Source of the DNA: a virus
Direction: 5' to 3' (one strand)
Virus record (IMG/VR): IMGVR_UViG_3300045996_001284
Coordinates: 1-57,928 of that record
Length of the DNA: 57,928 nt
The stretch's first letter is position 1. The number at the start of each line of letters is the position of its first letter. A program made the position numbers and the translations under genes. Positions 6,946 through 15,329 of the stretch are shown one piece after another. The notes beneath the pieces were generated by a model that had not been told where the DNA came from, ran no database searches, and saw nothing but the letters and a program-made list of their open reading frames with translations.

Positions 6946-7301
6946 TACCAGCCCGGCGACACGAAGACCGAAATAGTTGTGCTGGTCCCCGAAATCATCG
7001 CCATCGCCGCGGCTTTGTTGTTCGTCCCGGCGGCAGGAGCGGCATTCACCCCTTGCCCAGAAGCATTGGTTGTCAGGGTCATCCCGCGCCCGATCGCCCC
7101 TGACACCTCCAAGTTGCACTCACCGAGCACGCACACATCAACCGCGGCAGCGTCAACAGCGTCGTCAGGACCGATGTAGACGCCAAGTATTCGGTCAGTG
7201 ACCGCGCTGGATTGAATGACCTGGGTGTCGCTGGAGCCAAACTTCACCAGCCGATTCTTCGTGATGGCTCCCTCGGCGACCATTCGCTTAACCCACAGCA
7301 T
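6936..7301 (-). CDS. DUF2190-like decoration-fold protein in the spike module
   Basis: A 121-residue protein with beta-rich repeats: VDVCVLGECNLEVSGAIGRGMTLTTNASGQGVNAAP. This matches the DUF2190/capsid-decoration type domain and resembles the decoration protein beside the capsid gene in this window. Its start overlaps the stop of the spike gene (TAATG), so it is co-translated with the spike and may be a cap or trimerisation partner. Met7 is an alternative start. The last ten bases overlap the end of the opposite-strand exported gene. Confidence 0.55.
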   Translation of the reverse strand: MLWVKRMVAEGAITKNRLVKFGSSDTQVIQSSAVTDRILGVYIGPDDAVDAAAVDVCVLGECNLEVSGAIGRGMTLTTNASGQGVNAAPAAGTNNKAAAMAMISGTSTTISVFVSPGWYQG

Positions 7302-8809
7302 TACGACGCCCTCCTGTACCCGTTCAGCATCGGGTAGCTCGCGCCGGTAGAGATTTTTACGGCCTTGCCGGTCCGGTCAGTGCAGTTGGTCGCAGAAAAC
7401 GAACTGCCGTAGTTAAACCAGATGCTTTCGCCAGATACCGCGCCGTAAAGGTCCACCCCGCGGAAATGCACGTTAGTAGGCGGGCCAGTGGTGGAGCTTC
7501 CGACACTCGCCAGACGGCTCTTGGTCGCCCCGGATATGCCCAACGAACCGCCCTCAAAGACAATATCCGCGTAGGGATAGCCGGTATAGGTCTCGCTTGG
7601 AATAGTGACAACTTCCTGATTCTGCGTCCCACCATGTCGGAAGTTGCAGTTTCGTACGCGGACCTGGTAGCCCTTGATTTGGGCAAGGCCCAGCGCCGCG
7701 ACAAACCGCTCATCCAGAAAGCAGTCGATGTCATCCATTTGGATGTGGCAGGCTTGCTCCCCGATGTGGATCGGAAAGTTCTGCGTCTCGCCAGTCTGCA
7801 AAGTGGTAAGGCCATTAAAGCTGGCTTTGAAGTTACGCATCACCACATCAAAGCTATTGCACGATGGCTCAATAAGTCGTCCAGAATACTGCCCAAACCA
7901 GTTCTCGGCTACCACATGCGTCATCGTCGCGCCGACGAATCCATGATGGATGTCGAGCATGTGGATGTTGCGGAAGATGCTGTTATAGGCACATGCCTTT
8001 GACGAAAGCACCGCACGGCCCTTAAAGCCCATGTTCTCAATCACTACGTTTTCCACCGGAGTGATCGGCTGGCTCAAGTTGGTGCCTGCCATCTTGAAAA
8101 TCTTGGCGCCGCTGGCGATGGATCGAACGATATTGTCTGCCAGCCTGATCTGCCCCGATCCTGGGAGGGCCTGAACCTTGGTCTGCTGACCGTGGCTTCT
8201 CACGCCACTGACGTTGGCGGTGGTGCCGACATAGACCAGCTCGCCAACTGAAAAGTTGGCGGCCTCGCCCGAGGTCGTGCATGTAACGAGATTGGTCGGC
8301 GCAGTAATGGCGTTAAGCGCGTAGTCATCCAGGCTATCATAAAGAAGAGGGTGCATCAGACCAACCGACAAACATGCGTCCAAGTCAATCGTGGCGTTGG
8401 TCTTGTCATTGAACAGAACTGAAGAGGCGCCATCGCCGTACAGGTGCGTGTTTGAAAGGATGGGAAGCCACTGTTTGTAGAGGTAGATGCCCTCCGGCAG
8501 ATACATTGATCGGCAGACCAGGGCTGCATCAAGCAGTTTGGAGGTATTGTCGGCCGACCCGTCGCCGACCAAGCCGAACCGACGCTTGAGGTTGACGTTT
8601 TCGTCCTCTAGCCAGTCTTCGAGTGACCGAACAACGGCAGGGGCGGCTGGCAGGCCGAAGCTTACCGCTGCGCTGAGGTCGTCTAAGACATAGCTCTTAA
8701 TCTGGTCGGAGCTTGCCCGCCGGCTCGCTGCGCTCTGCGCGCACGGGAATGCCTCTGTGCCGTCGAGCGTTGAAGCCGCGGTCAGAGCCGAGGTTTTCGT
8801 ATTAGCCAT
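7301..8809 (-). CDS. Tailspike, pectate-lyase-type beta-helix
   Basis: A 502-residue protein. Residues 1-45 (TKTSALTAASTLDGTEAFPCAQSAASRRASSDQIKSYV) form the N-terminal segment common to tail fibre proteins of related phages. From residue 75, GLVGDGSADNTSKLLDAAL...MYLPEGIYLYK is the classical entry of a pectate-lyase-like parallel beta-helix, followed by many short strand repeats up to 470. Expected role: trimeric spike binding and perhaps cutting a surface polysaccharide. Catalytic residues cannot be assigned. It is coupled at both ends, to the GH5 gene upstream and the DUF2190-like gene downstream. Confidence 0.8.
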   Translation of the reverse strand: MANTKTSALTAASTLDGTEAFPCAQSAASRRASSDQIKSYVLDDLSAAVSFGLPAAPAVVRSLEDWLEDENVNLKRRFGLVGDGSADNTSKLLDAALVCRSMYLPEGIYLYKQWLPILSNTHLYGDGASSVLFNDKTNATIDLDACLSVGLMHPLLYDSLDDYALNAITAPTNLVTCTTSGEAANFSVGELVYVGTTANVSGVRSHGQQTKVQALPGSGQIRLADNIVRSIASGAKIFKMAGTNLSQPITPVENVVIENMGFKGRAVLSSKACAYNSIFRNIHMLDIHHGFVGATMTHVVAENWFGQYSGRLIEPSCNSFDVVMRNFKASFNGLTTLQTGETQNFPIHIGEQACHIQMDDIDCFLDERFVAALGLAQIKGYQVRVRNCNFRHGGTQNQEVVTIPSETYTGYPYADIVFEGGSLGISGATKSRLASVGSSTTGPPTNVHFRGVDLYGAVSGESIWFNYGSSFSATNCTDRTGKAVKISTGASYPMLNGYRRAS

Positions 8810-9909
8810 CAGGCTTCCAGCAGGAGCTTAGACGAATTGTCTTCGAGCAGCAGGAAGTCGCCGCTTTCGAGCAGCAGGGCCGACTCCGGCAGCGTGGACG
8901 TCCCGGTGTGTGCCTTGAACACCGTCACCTGCGGCTTCTCGCTGCCGGCAAGCGTCGGGATCGGATCGAGGTTGAGGAAGTAATCCTCGCCAGTCGAGGC
9001 ATTGTACCACCACGGACCACCAGCCCATCCCGTGAAGCCAATCCACACGTCGCGATTGGCGTCCATGAACTCCAGCTCGGCCTCAAGCTCGGCCAGGGCG
9101 GCGGAGCTTGTGCCAACGCCGGTCTCACCGAGAAAGAGCTTCTTATTGTTGCTGCGCGCCCAGCTTGTCGCCGCGCCCAATACGGTGGAGCCGGCGCCAG
9201 TAACCACGGTCGGACTGGTGCCGCTATAGTCGCTGTCGAGGTACTGGTGCAACTCGTAGGCATAGTTATTCTCGGGGTCCACCACTCCGAGCATCGTCGC
9301 CGCGTTTCCGCTGGAGACCCAACTATGAGCGCCACTCCAATACGATCCGGGCACGAGGCAAAGCTGTTTCGCGCCCTGCGCTCTGATGGCCGCGAGAGCC
9401 TGATTGTTTGCGATTAGCCAGTTTGCTGAGCTTATCCCGTTGGTGACGGTGGGCGCCATCGGCTCATTGCAAATGCCGAGGACGACGTTGTCCTTGTCCT
9501 TGATGTCGTCTGCGAGCTGGCTCCAGTATGAAACGAACAGGGCACGAGCAGTGCTGTCAGAAACGACCACGTGCTCGCCATCCAGTACCACCTGAGCATA
9601 ATGGTGGGGGTCCAGGATGCAGCGCCCGCCCTTGCCGGCGATGTAATCGACGAGGCCGAGCAAAATATCGCGGTCTTCATCGCGTGCAATTCGCTCGAAC
9701 AGAAAGGGCAGTCGGATGCAGTTGAAGCCTTTGCTGACTAGGTAATAATCAACCTCGGCCCTCGTCGGCCACGTATAGTCAGTGTCTCGCTTGCCAGGCA
9801 CTTTCGCCAAGTCGGTATGGCCGAACTCGGCGCCTGCGAGGTTTACGCCCGTAAGCCAGATTTGCGGTGACGTGGTGGGCGTTAGGCCGCGACTACTGCT
9901 CGCTATCAC
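8809..9909 (-). CDS. GH5-type cellulase-like tail enzyme
   Basis: About 366 residues from a GTG twelve bases after the previous stop; the exact start is uncertain because the frame is open further upstream. The fold is a glycoside hydrolase 5 TIM barrel: WLTGVNLAGAEFG, GFNCIRLPFLFERI, CILDPHHYAQ, VVLGICNEP with acid/base Glu149, YELHQYLD, and LFLGETGVG with nucleophile Glu262. The family cuts beta-1,4-glucans. The last 25 residues repeat LLLESGDFLLLEDNSSKLLLE, a short structural motif of phage tail proteins, so the enzyme is probably on the virion and digests cellulose-like exopolysaccharide. Confidence 0.8.
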   Translation of the reverse strand: MIASSSRGLTPTTSPQIWLTGVNLAGAEFGHTDLAKVPGKRDTDYTWPTRAEVDYYLVSKGFNCIRLPFLFERIARDEDRDILLGLVDYIAGKGGRCILDPHHYAQVVLDGEHVVVSDSTARALFVSYWSQLADDIKDKDNVVLGICNEPMAPTVTNGISSANWLIANNQALAAIRAQGAKQLCLVPGSYWSGAHSWVSSGNAATMLGVVDPENNYAYELHQYLDSDYSGTSPTVVTGAGSTVLGAATSWARSNNKKLFLGETGVGTSSAALAELEAELEFMDANRDVWIGFTGWAGGPWWYNASTGEDYFLNLDPIPTLAGSEKPQVTVFKAHTGTSTLPESALLLESGDFLLLEDNSSKLLLEA

Positions 9910-9920
9910 GCCTGCGAGGA

Positions 9921-10352
9921 TCAGGTCAGGTCTCCACCCAGCAACCACTCGTTGGTGCCGAGCTTGCGCAAGAAGCCCGTGCTGTATTGAGCGCGGAGTG
10001 ACATGCCGCGGTCCAGCGGCTTGTGGATAGTGACGCTCGTTCCAGGAGCTATGATGAAAGCCCCAGTGTTCTTCCGGCACAGGTTAATGACCGTGCCAAT
10101 CGGGAACGCGACAATGCCGTTCGGGCGCACGGTGCCGGTCACGGACGAGGTCGAGTTCGAGTCGACGAAGCAAAGCGGCGCGGCATCGGCGAGCCCGAAG
10201 TCAAACGCTCCGGTCTTGTTCCGCGTCGCTACCTGCGTGCCGAGATATTGCAAAAGGCTCTTCAGCAGCGCGTTAACAAGCGCCGTGTCGGGCCTCGGCG
10301 AGCCGCTGGCCGCGACCGCGGCGTCAATTTCCGTGGTGGTCGGGAGAGGCAT
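9921..10352 (-). CDS. Tail fibre protein with C-terminal beta domain
   Basis: A 143-residue protein. A helical N-terminal part (residues 1-45) precedes a beta domain, IVAFPIGTVINLCRKNTGAFIIAPGTSVTIHKPL...LRKLGTNEWLLGGDL. That pattern closes many phage tail fibre or receptor-binding proteins. It probably acts as a fibre tip or connector between the fibre upstream and the GH5 enzyme downstream. It sits four bases from the upstream fibre gene. Confidence 0.6.
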   Translation of the reverse strand: MPLPTTTEIDAAVAASGSPRPDTALVNALLKSLLQYLGTQVATRNKTGAFDFGLADAAPLCFVDSNSTSSVTGTVRPNGIVAFPIGTVINLCRKNTGAFIIAPGTSVTIHKPLDRGMSLRAQYSTGFLRKLGTNEWLLGGDLT

Positions 10353-10355
10353 CGC

Positions 10356-11231
10356 TTACTTCACCGCATGCAAGACGATGCGCCAGTTAGCGGGCGTCAG
10401 AGTGCCAGACGCGCCATTGGTCCAGTTGATGATGCTGATGGGGTCGTCATTGCACACGAACCCCACCTTAGTGCTGTCGGCCCAAATCATGATGTCGGAG
10501 CGCGGCACCTCGATCTCATTGCCGGTGGTCCAACCAAGCTGAGCGGTCTTGCAGACGAGATTGCCCCAGAACTTACTCGGAACGCTGCCGAGGCCGTGGT
10601 CAAAGTCGTTCTTGACCCCAGCCCCGATGGTGAACTCGTCACTGGCCTGCGGGCGGTAGCGCTTAAGCCGGCGTGGCGTGATAATAGCGTCGACCTTGGT
10701 GCCAGCGTCCGCGTCAGAGAGGCTGGACTCGCCCCAGGTTGCGCCGCCCGCGAGGCCAAGGAAGCTTCGGAAGGCCGCCTTGTCGCTGCCATACCACCGG
10801 CCGTACTCCAGCCACTGGCTACCGGTGTAGACCAAGCACAGCCGGGTGCCGGTGCTTCCCATTAGGAAGTCGGTCGTATCCGCGAGGAACACCTCGCTGG
10901 TCGAGCCGGCGTTGTGCTTGACCGTAACCTTGCGGGAACTGTCTGCGATCCGTAGCCACAGCACGCCGTGGCTGTTGCCGTTCGTGGTTGGCATGTTGGT
11001 GAGGTCGATGCCGACAAGGTCATCCGTAGCGGCTCCACCAAAGGTGTCGACACGGTTGAAGCACCGGGTCGGTGCTATCTTGCCGTTGGCGTCCAGGGTA
11101 ACGATCTGTTCGCGGGCACCGCCAGGAAGTTGCTTGGTCGCCTCCAGCCAGTCCTCGAAAAGAGCTTCTACGTCAGCATTGGATTTGCCAACCTCGGCCT
11201 CAAAAGAGGTCTCGGGAGGAAAAGCCGCCAT
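10356..11231 (-). CDS. Tail fibre protein
   Basis: A 291-residue protein. The first 45 residues are helical and acidic (FPPETSFEAEVGKSNADVEALFEDWLEATKQL), probably a trimerising stalk. Residues 45-175 look like a beta domain with TRCFNRVDTFGG...WLRIADSSRKVTVKHNAGSTSEVFLA, and 205-291 a second beta domain ending NWRIVLHAVK. No catalytic motif is visible. Tight packing with neighbours supports a structural role in the fibre/spike complex. The identity is inferred mainly from position and composition. Confidence 0.6.
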   Translation of the reverse strand: MAAFPPETSFEAEVGKSNADVEALFEDWLEATKQLPGGAREQIVTLDANGKIAPTRCFNRVDTFGGAATDDLVGIDLTNMPTTNGNSHGVLWLRIADSSRKVTVKHNAGSTSEVFLADTTDFLMGSTGTRLCLVYTGSQWLEYGRWYGSDKAAFRSFLGLAGGATWGESSLSDADAGTKVDAIITPRRLKRYRPQASDEFTIGAGVKNDFDHGLGSVPSKFWGNLVCKTAQLGWTTGNEIEVPRSDIMIWADSTKVGFVCNDDPISIINWTNGASGTLTPANWRIVLHAVK

Positions 11232-11827
11232 TAGCTAATCCTCCTGAAATCACCCCAGATCGTGTCCATGCCAAAGCCAGTGTAAATCATGAGATAGCCA
11301 GTAGTCATTCCGCCGATGATGGCCGAGGAGTGGCTAACGCTGATGCCAAGGTTGACTGCCGTCAGTGTCGCGGTATTTCCGCTCACCGATAGTTCCAGTT
11401 CGTGCTCAACGTTCAGGCCGAGGTTGACCAGCACATCACTCGTGTATTGCGTCCGCGTGCCATCGCCGTTGTAGGTCTGCATGCGGAACTTGTTGCTGAA
11501 CTCAGGGCTCAGCGTGTTAATGTTGCCCGGCGAGAACCTGAAACCCTTGAGGAAGCGCTGGACCTCCGTGTCACGAGTGGCCGTGGTGCCTGGCCAATTA
11601 GCCGGGATAGACGTAGGGGCGGAACTCGTGGCAATGACCCAGCCGTAGAGATTGAAAGCGCCCTCGGCCGTCGTAACGGGCGTAAGAACCTTACGGGTGC
11701 ATTTGCATCTGACCTTGAAAGGCTTGGTCAGTGCCGCGCGCGAGTACATCCGCACGCCACTCTCAAGGTCATCGTAAGCGCCGCCCGCGAGCCTGACCGC
11801 ATTCGTGAGCTGAGTGAGAGTGCCCAC
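11231..11827 (-). CDS. Hypothetical tail-module beta protein
   Basis: A 198-residue protein with a beta-rich composition: alternating strands such as VEHELELSVSGNTATLTAVNLGISVSHSSA and a closing YLMIYTGFGMDTIWGDFRRI. The layout is like a concanavalin-type jelly roll, a common carbohydrate-binding fold in tail fibres, but no signature is decisive. It lies between the PL6-like protein and a fibre gene with one-base overlap, which supports a structural or receptor-binding role. Confidence 0.5.
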   Translation of the reverse strand: MGTLTQLTNAVRLAGGAYDDLESGVRMYSRAALTKPFKVRCKCTRKVLTPVTTAEGAFNLYGWVIATSSAPTSIPANWPGTTATRDTEVQRFLKGFRFSPGNINTLSPEFSNKFRMQTYNGDGTRTQYTSDVLVNLGLNVEHELELSVSGNTATLTAVNLGISVSHSSAIIGGMTTGYLMIYTGFGMDTIWGDFRRIS

Positions 11828-11832
11828 GGCTG

Positions 11833-13314
11833 CTAGGACTCCGAGCCGAACGGCCCGACATCGACTGTCGTGAGCTTCTTGGGGGCTGCCGGCCGTGGGT
11901 ATGAGGTGATGCCGCGGCGGCCGAAGGTGCCTGAAATGGTGGTCACGATGCCGGTGCAGTTTTCGAGGATTGTGCGTAGCGGTGGCTTGGGAGGAGGATT
12001 ATTCGCATTCCAGCCCCCAATCTCGATGCTGCCGTCATGATCGATTGCAACAGCATCTTCGGCATAAACGATACCGCTGTCTCCAGAACGGAGCTGGTCC
12101 CCAGAAATCTGCCCACCGTTAACCCCGAGCTTGCCTTTGTTCCTGACTGCAATCGAGTTGTGATCGCTGAGCTGAAGATCGCCGCCTTCGACCCAGTTAC
12201 GGCGATAAACGTTGCGCATGCCGTGCCGGTTGTTGATATTAGTCGCCTGACCGGCGCCACCGAGTACCGTGTTCCCCTCAACCACATTATCACTCGATTT
12301 TATTTCGATGCCGTTGTTCTCATCATTCGCGTAAACAAGATTTTCGATAATCTGGCATTTAAATGCCTTAGCGCTGTCGGCCTTGCTCCCTCCAGAAGAG
12401 ATGACCGCGCTTGGCGTCCCGGGCGCCGTTGCTGTCTTGCCGGTCAGTACGCACCGCTTGATGGTGTTGCGAAAGCCGGCATTGCGAATACCCTCTTTGT
12501 CAAAGCCGGAGGTCTCACACCAGTCAGCCGTACAATCATCACCATTAATTATGATTGTATTCCGATCGGCGTTTCGGACACCATTACACCGGCAGCGATG
12601 CGCGCGGGTCCGGTCGCCGTTGAGGTCGATGCCTTTAGGTACATCGCAGCGAGCGATGATGACATTGGCTGAGCTTAGCGTTACCCGACCTGTAATCCTC
12701 GCCTTCAAGGTGGAAGAGGCATAAATCTGGATCGGGTCGTTGGTTGTGCCTGTTGACCGGGTGACAGTGAGGTTCCCCGTATAGTCACCGTCCGACAGGA
12801 TAATGCGCCGCCCGGCGGGCGCGATGCTCAACGCAGAAGTCAGCGCGGCCATGTTGGCTACGGTTACGGTGCTGAGCGGGGCAGGCAATCCGGCGACGGG
12901 CTCGGGCGGATCGGCTCCATCGCCGAGCTGAACCCCCCAATTCACCGCATAGTTGCTGCCAATGGCTATATCGCCGTCAGGCGGCTCCTCGATCGGCGAA
13001 ACCCTGGCTTCGCGTAGCGCCTCGAAGCCAAACCGGGTCGGCTTGACCAGAACATCATCCGTGCCAGCCGGCAGCTCTGCAATCGAGATGAACAACGAAA
13101 ACGTAGTTTTGAGATAGGATGCGCTTCCCCAGGCGACGCCGGAAGCTAGTGCCGTCTTGACGATATAGCCCGTGAAGTCATCCGGCTCCTGGTAGGTCCA
13201 GACGACACGGTCATCCTCGACTCGAATGTCCGTAATCGGGTCCGGCGCCAGAATGGGTGGCTTCTCCACGAAGCCCACAGGGGCCGCGTGGACCAGGGAA
13301 AGGCCGGGAATCAC
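11833..13314 (-). CDS. PL6 polysaccharide lyase-like tail protein
   Basis: A 493-residue protein. Residues 20-105 resemble a fibronectin-III-like domain. From residue 150 (TVANMAALTSALSIAPAGRRIILSDGDYTGN) the sequence follows chondroitinase-B/alginate-lyase family 6 beta-helices. The active-site pair is conserved in place: Lys339 in NGIEIKSSDNVVEGN and Arg363 in NNRHGMRN. These lyases cut uronic-acid polymers by beta-elimination with calcium. It probably acts on the virion as a capsule or biofilm depolymerase. The start overlaps the end of the large fibre gene by four bases. Confidence 0.77.
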   Translation of the reverse strand: MIPGLSLVHAAPVGFVEKPPILAPDPITDIRVEDDRVVWTYQEPDDFTGYIVKTALASGVAWGSASYLKTTFSLFISIAELPAGTDDVLVKPTRFGFEALREARVSPIEEPPDGDIAIGSNYAVNWGVQLGDGADPPEPVAGLPAPLSTVTVANMAALTSALSIAPAGRRIILSDGDYTGNLTVTRSTGTTNDPIQIYASSTLKARITGRVTLSSANVIIARCDVPKGIDLNGDRTRAHRCRCNGVRNADRNTIIINGDDCTADWCETSGFDKEGIRNAGFRNTIKRCVLTGKTATAPGTPSAVISSGGSKADSAKAFKCQIIENLVYANDENNGIEIKSSDNVVEGNTVLGGAGQATNINNRHGMRNVYRRNWVEGGDLQLSDHNSIAVRNKGKLGVNGGQISGDQLRSGDSGIVYAEDAVAIDHDGSIEIGGWNANNPPPKPPLRTILENCTGIVTTISGTFGRRGITSYPRPAAPKKLTTVDVGPFGSES

Positions 13315-15329
13315 GAGGTAGGGCCGAGAGCCAGGACAGCGATGGTGGACGATGCGACCTTCGCTGCTACCGATCCGTCCGCCGACGCGTACTTTGTCGC
13401 GAAAGTGTCGGTGGTAAGCGAGCGCGCAAGCAAGGTCATTGCACCCCAGCTCATCGGGGAATACTGGAGCGTGACGCCGCTCACGACGCGCCCGGAATGG
13501 ATCGCCTGGGGACCGACTGCCGAGCCATTGCGCTGAAACTCGACCTTGCAGCCCATGCCCGCATCGTCATTGGCGGCATGAGCCTGCATGGTCGCCAGCA
13601 CCAGCGACCGCCAGCCGGACTGCAAGTTGGTGTCCTTGCTCACCTTGTTCTGGAGCGTGGCGCTGGTCGTGGTGCCACTCTCGGCGATGCTCTCGCCGCT
13701 GTCGAAAGTCTGGAAGCGGGCGGCAGCCAGGATGAAGACGATGCCGTGCGTGGCCGTCGCCGTACCGCCAGAACCACCGCTCTTGATCTGGACGGTGACA
13801 GTCGTGCTGCCGCTGAGGCTCAGGACACGGAAGGTCGAGAACAGCCCCTTGCCAGGGTCGATATTGGAACAGAGGGTCTCGTTGTAGCTGGTGCCGCCCG
13901 CCGTAATCTTGCCGTAGAAGCGGTGGTCCGTCGACGTTGCCACCGTGAACTGGCCGCCTACAACGTAGGTGCCGGCCGGCAGCGTCATCGTCTTGGTGGC
14001 AACTATCTGATAAGTCTCGGCGTCGTCGTCAGCGACGCCGCTCTGGCTGGCAAAGCCCTCGTCCGTCTCCAGCTTGAGAGCCAGGAACTCGGGGCTCTGC
14101 ACGCGGGTGCTGTAGGTGCTGCTGGAGCCGTTGGCTGCCTCCAGCCGATAGGTCTGGGCGGTCGGCGACGCGCCGAAGGTCGCGCCCAGCATGAAGACGC
14201 TACGCTGCACCTGCGAAGCCACGCGCGGCCTGCCGACCTCGCATAGCGCCGTGGTCGGGGCCGCAGTGTTTACCAGTCGCGCACTGGAATTGTTCGTCGT
14301 GTTAATCGCGTCTGCGCTCAGCGTCATGTCGCAGAAGAGGAGGTAATCGGACGAGGCGGCGGGCGTGAACGTGAGGCTGCCGCAGGCAACGAAGGCCGTG
14401 CTGCCTGTCGGCAGATTGACGGTGGGAAGCGGCGTCGTGTTGCGGGCGTAGCTGCGGACGATGGCGCCGCCGCCACCGCCATCGTCCGCCGTCTCGCCGT
14501 GTAGCCACCAAGCCAGGGTGCCGTTGTTCTGCTCGCGCAGGATACTCTGGACTACCGCCCCGTCACCCATCCCGCGATCGTGGTTCAGTACGTGGTTCGG
14601 CGTAGTCCCGGTGTGCGTGACGAAGGTGAGGAGCGAGGCGCACTGGCTCCAAGTGACGTTGTGGCCCTTTAGCCACCCACTGCCGGTCTCGTTCGGGTCC
14701 GGCAACTCGACCTCGCAATCCTCGCGGATATCCTTCCACTTGCCGCTGTCGGTCAGGATGGCGACGTACTCACCGCCGACGACGAGAGCATCTTCCATCG
14801 TCCAGCGGAGGCGGGACACCGGCTGGTCGCCGCCGTCGAGCGGCTCTGTCAGCTCGCCCGTGAATCCGCTCGTGCCGGCGAACCCGTCGCGTCGCAGCTC
14901 GTAAATGGTGGAGCCGCGCCGCTCGACCGTGATGCTTTTCTCTAGGCTGTCGAGCCGGACCGTACCGCCGGCCTCGTCTACCGCATTGAGACTGAACTCG
15001 CCGCCGCCCGTGCCGGCGTTGCTGAGGTGGACGATATCCACGACGTGGCCGAAGTCCGCCTGCCGGAGCCGAACCTCTAGGTTTTCGGGCAGAGTATCGA
15101 GGTCAATCTCGGTCAGTTGGTCGAGGCTGGCGGCCCCTTCTGTCTGGACGAGCACATTGCGGCTGCTGTCGAGGCTGAGCACACCGGAGATAAGCGTGCG
15201 CGTCTCTGCGGCTGCAACGTCCGGGCTCTGCGCCAACACCTCGGCCGCATCATAGAGGTTCTGGAAGGTCTGGCCTTCGTTGACCCCGGTCGCTGGCAAC
15301 GACTTGATAGGCAAGTCAGTATCCGCCAA
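13311..15329 (-). CDS. Large tail fibre/receptor-binding protein
   Basis: A 672-residue protein. The N terminus (LPIKSLPATGVNEGQTFQNLYDAAEVLAQSPDV) is an adaptor-like segment. Residues 70-230 contain beta strands around VRLDSLEKSITVERRGSTIYELRR. Residues 300-670 hold two or three similar beta-sandwich units with Ser/Thr/Gly-rich strands (LPAGTYVVGGQFTVATSTDHRF..., TVTVQIKSGGSGGTATATHGIVFILAAARF), typical of receptor-binding modules. No enzymatic motif is visible. Its start lies inside the end of the tail-tip gene, so it is made directly after it. Confidence 0.6.
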   Translation of the reverse strand: MADTDLPIKSLPATGVNEGQTFQNLYDAAEVLAQSPDVAAAETRTLISGVLSLDSSRNVLVQTEGAASLDQLTEIDLDTLPENLEVRLRQADFGHVVDIVHLSNAGTGGGEFSLNAVDEAGGTVRLDSLEKSITVERRGSTIYELRRDGFAGTSGFTGELTEPLDGGDQPVSRLRWTMEDALVVGGEYVAILTDSGKWKDIREDCEVELPDPNETGSGWLKGHNVTWSQCASLLTFVTHTGTTPNHVLNHDRGMGDGAVVQSILREQNNGTLAWWLHGETADDGGGGGAIVRSYARNTTPLPTVNLPTGSTAFVACGSLTFTPAASSDYLLFCDMTLSADAINTTNNSSARLVNTAAPTTALCEVGRPRVASQVQRSVFMLGATFGASPTAQTYRLEAANGSSSTYSTRVQSPEFLALKLETDEGFASQSGVADDDAETYQIVATKTMTLPAGTYVVGGQFTVATSTDHRFYGKITAGGTSYNETLCSNIDPGKGLFSTFRVLSLSGSTTVTVQIKSGGSGGTATATHGIVFILAAARFQTFDSGESIAESGTTTSATLQNKVSKDTNLQSGWRSLVLATMQAHAANDDAGMGCKVEFQRNGSAVGPQAIHSGRVVSGVTLQYSPMSWGAMTLLARSLTTDTFATKYASADGSVAAKVASSTIAVLALGPTS

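Noticed and set aside
12037-12672. A 211-residue plus-strand frame opposite the PL6-like gene
   Set aside because: Looks partly protein-like, but no start signal and the sense frame has conserved active-site motifs.
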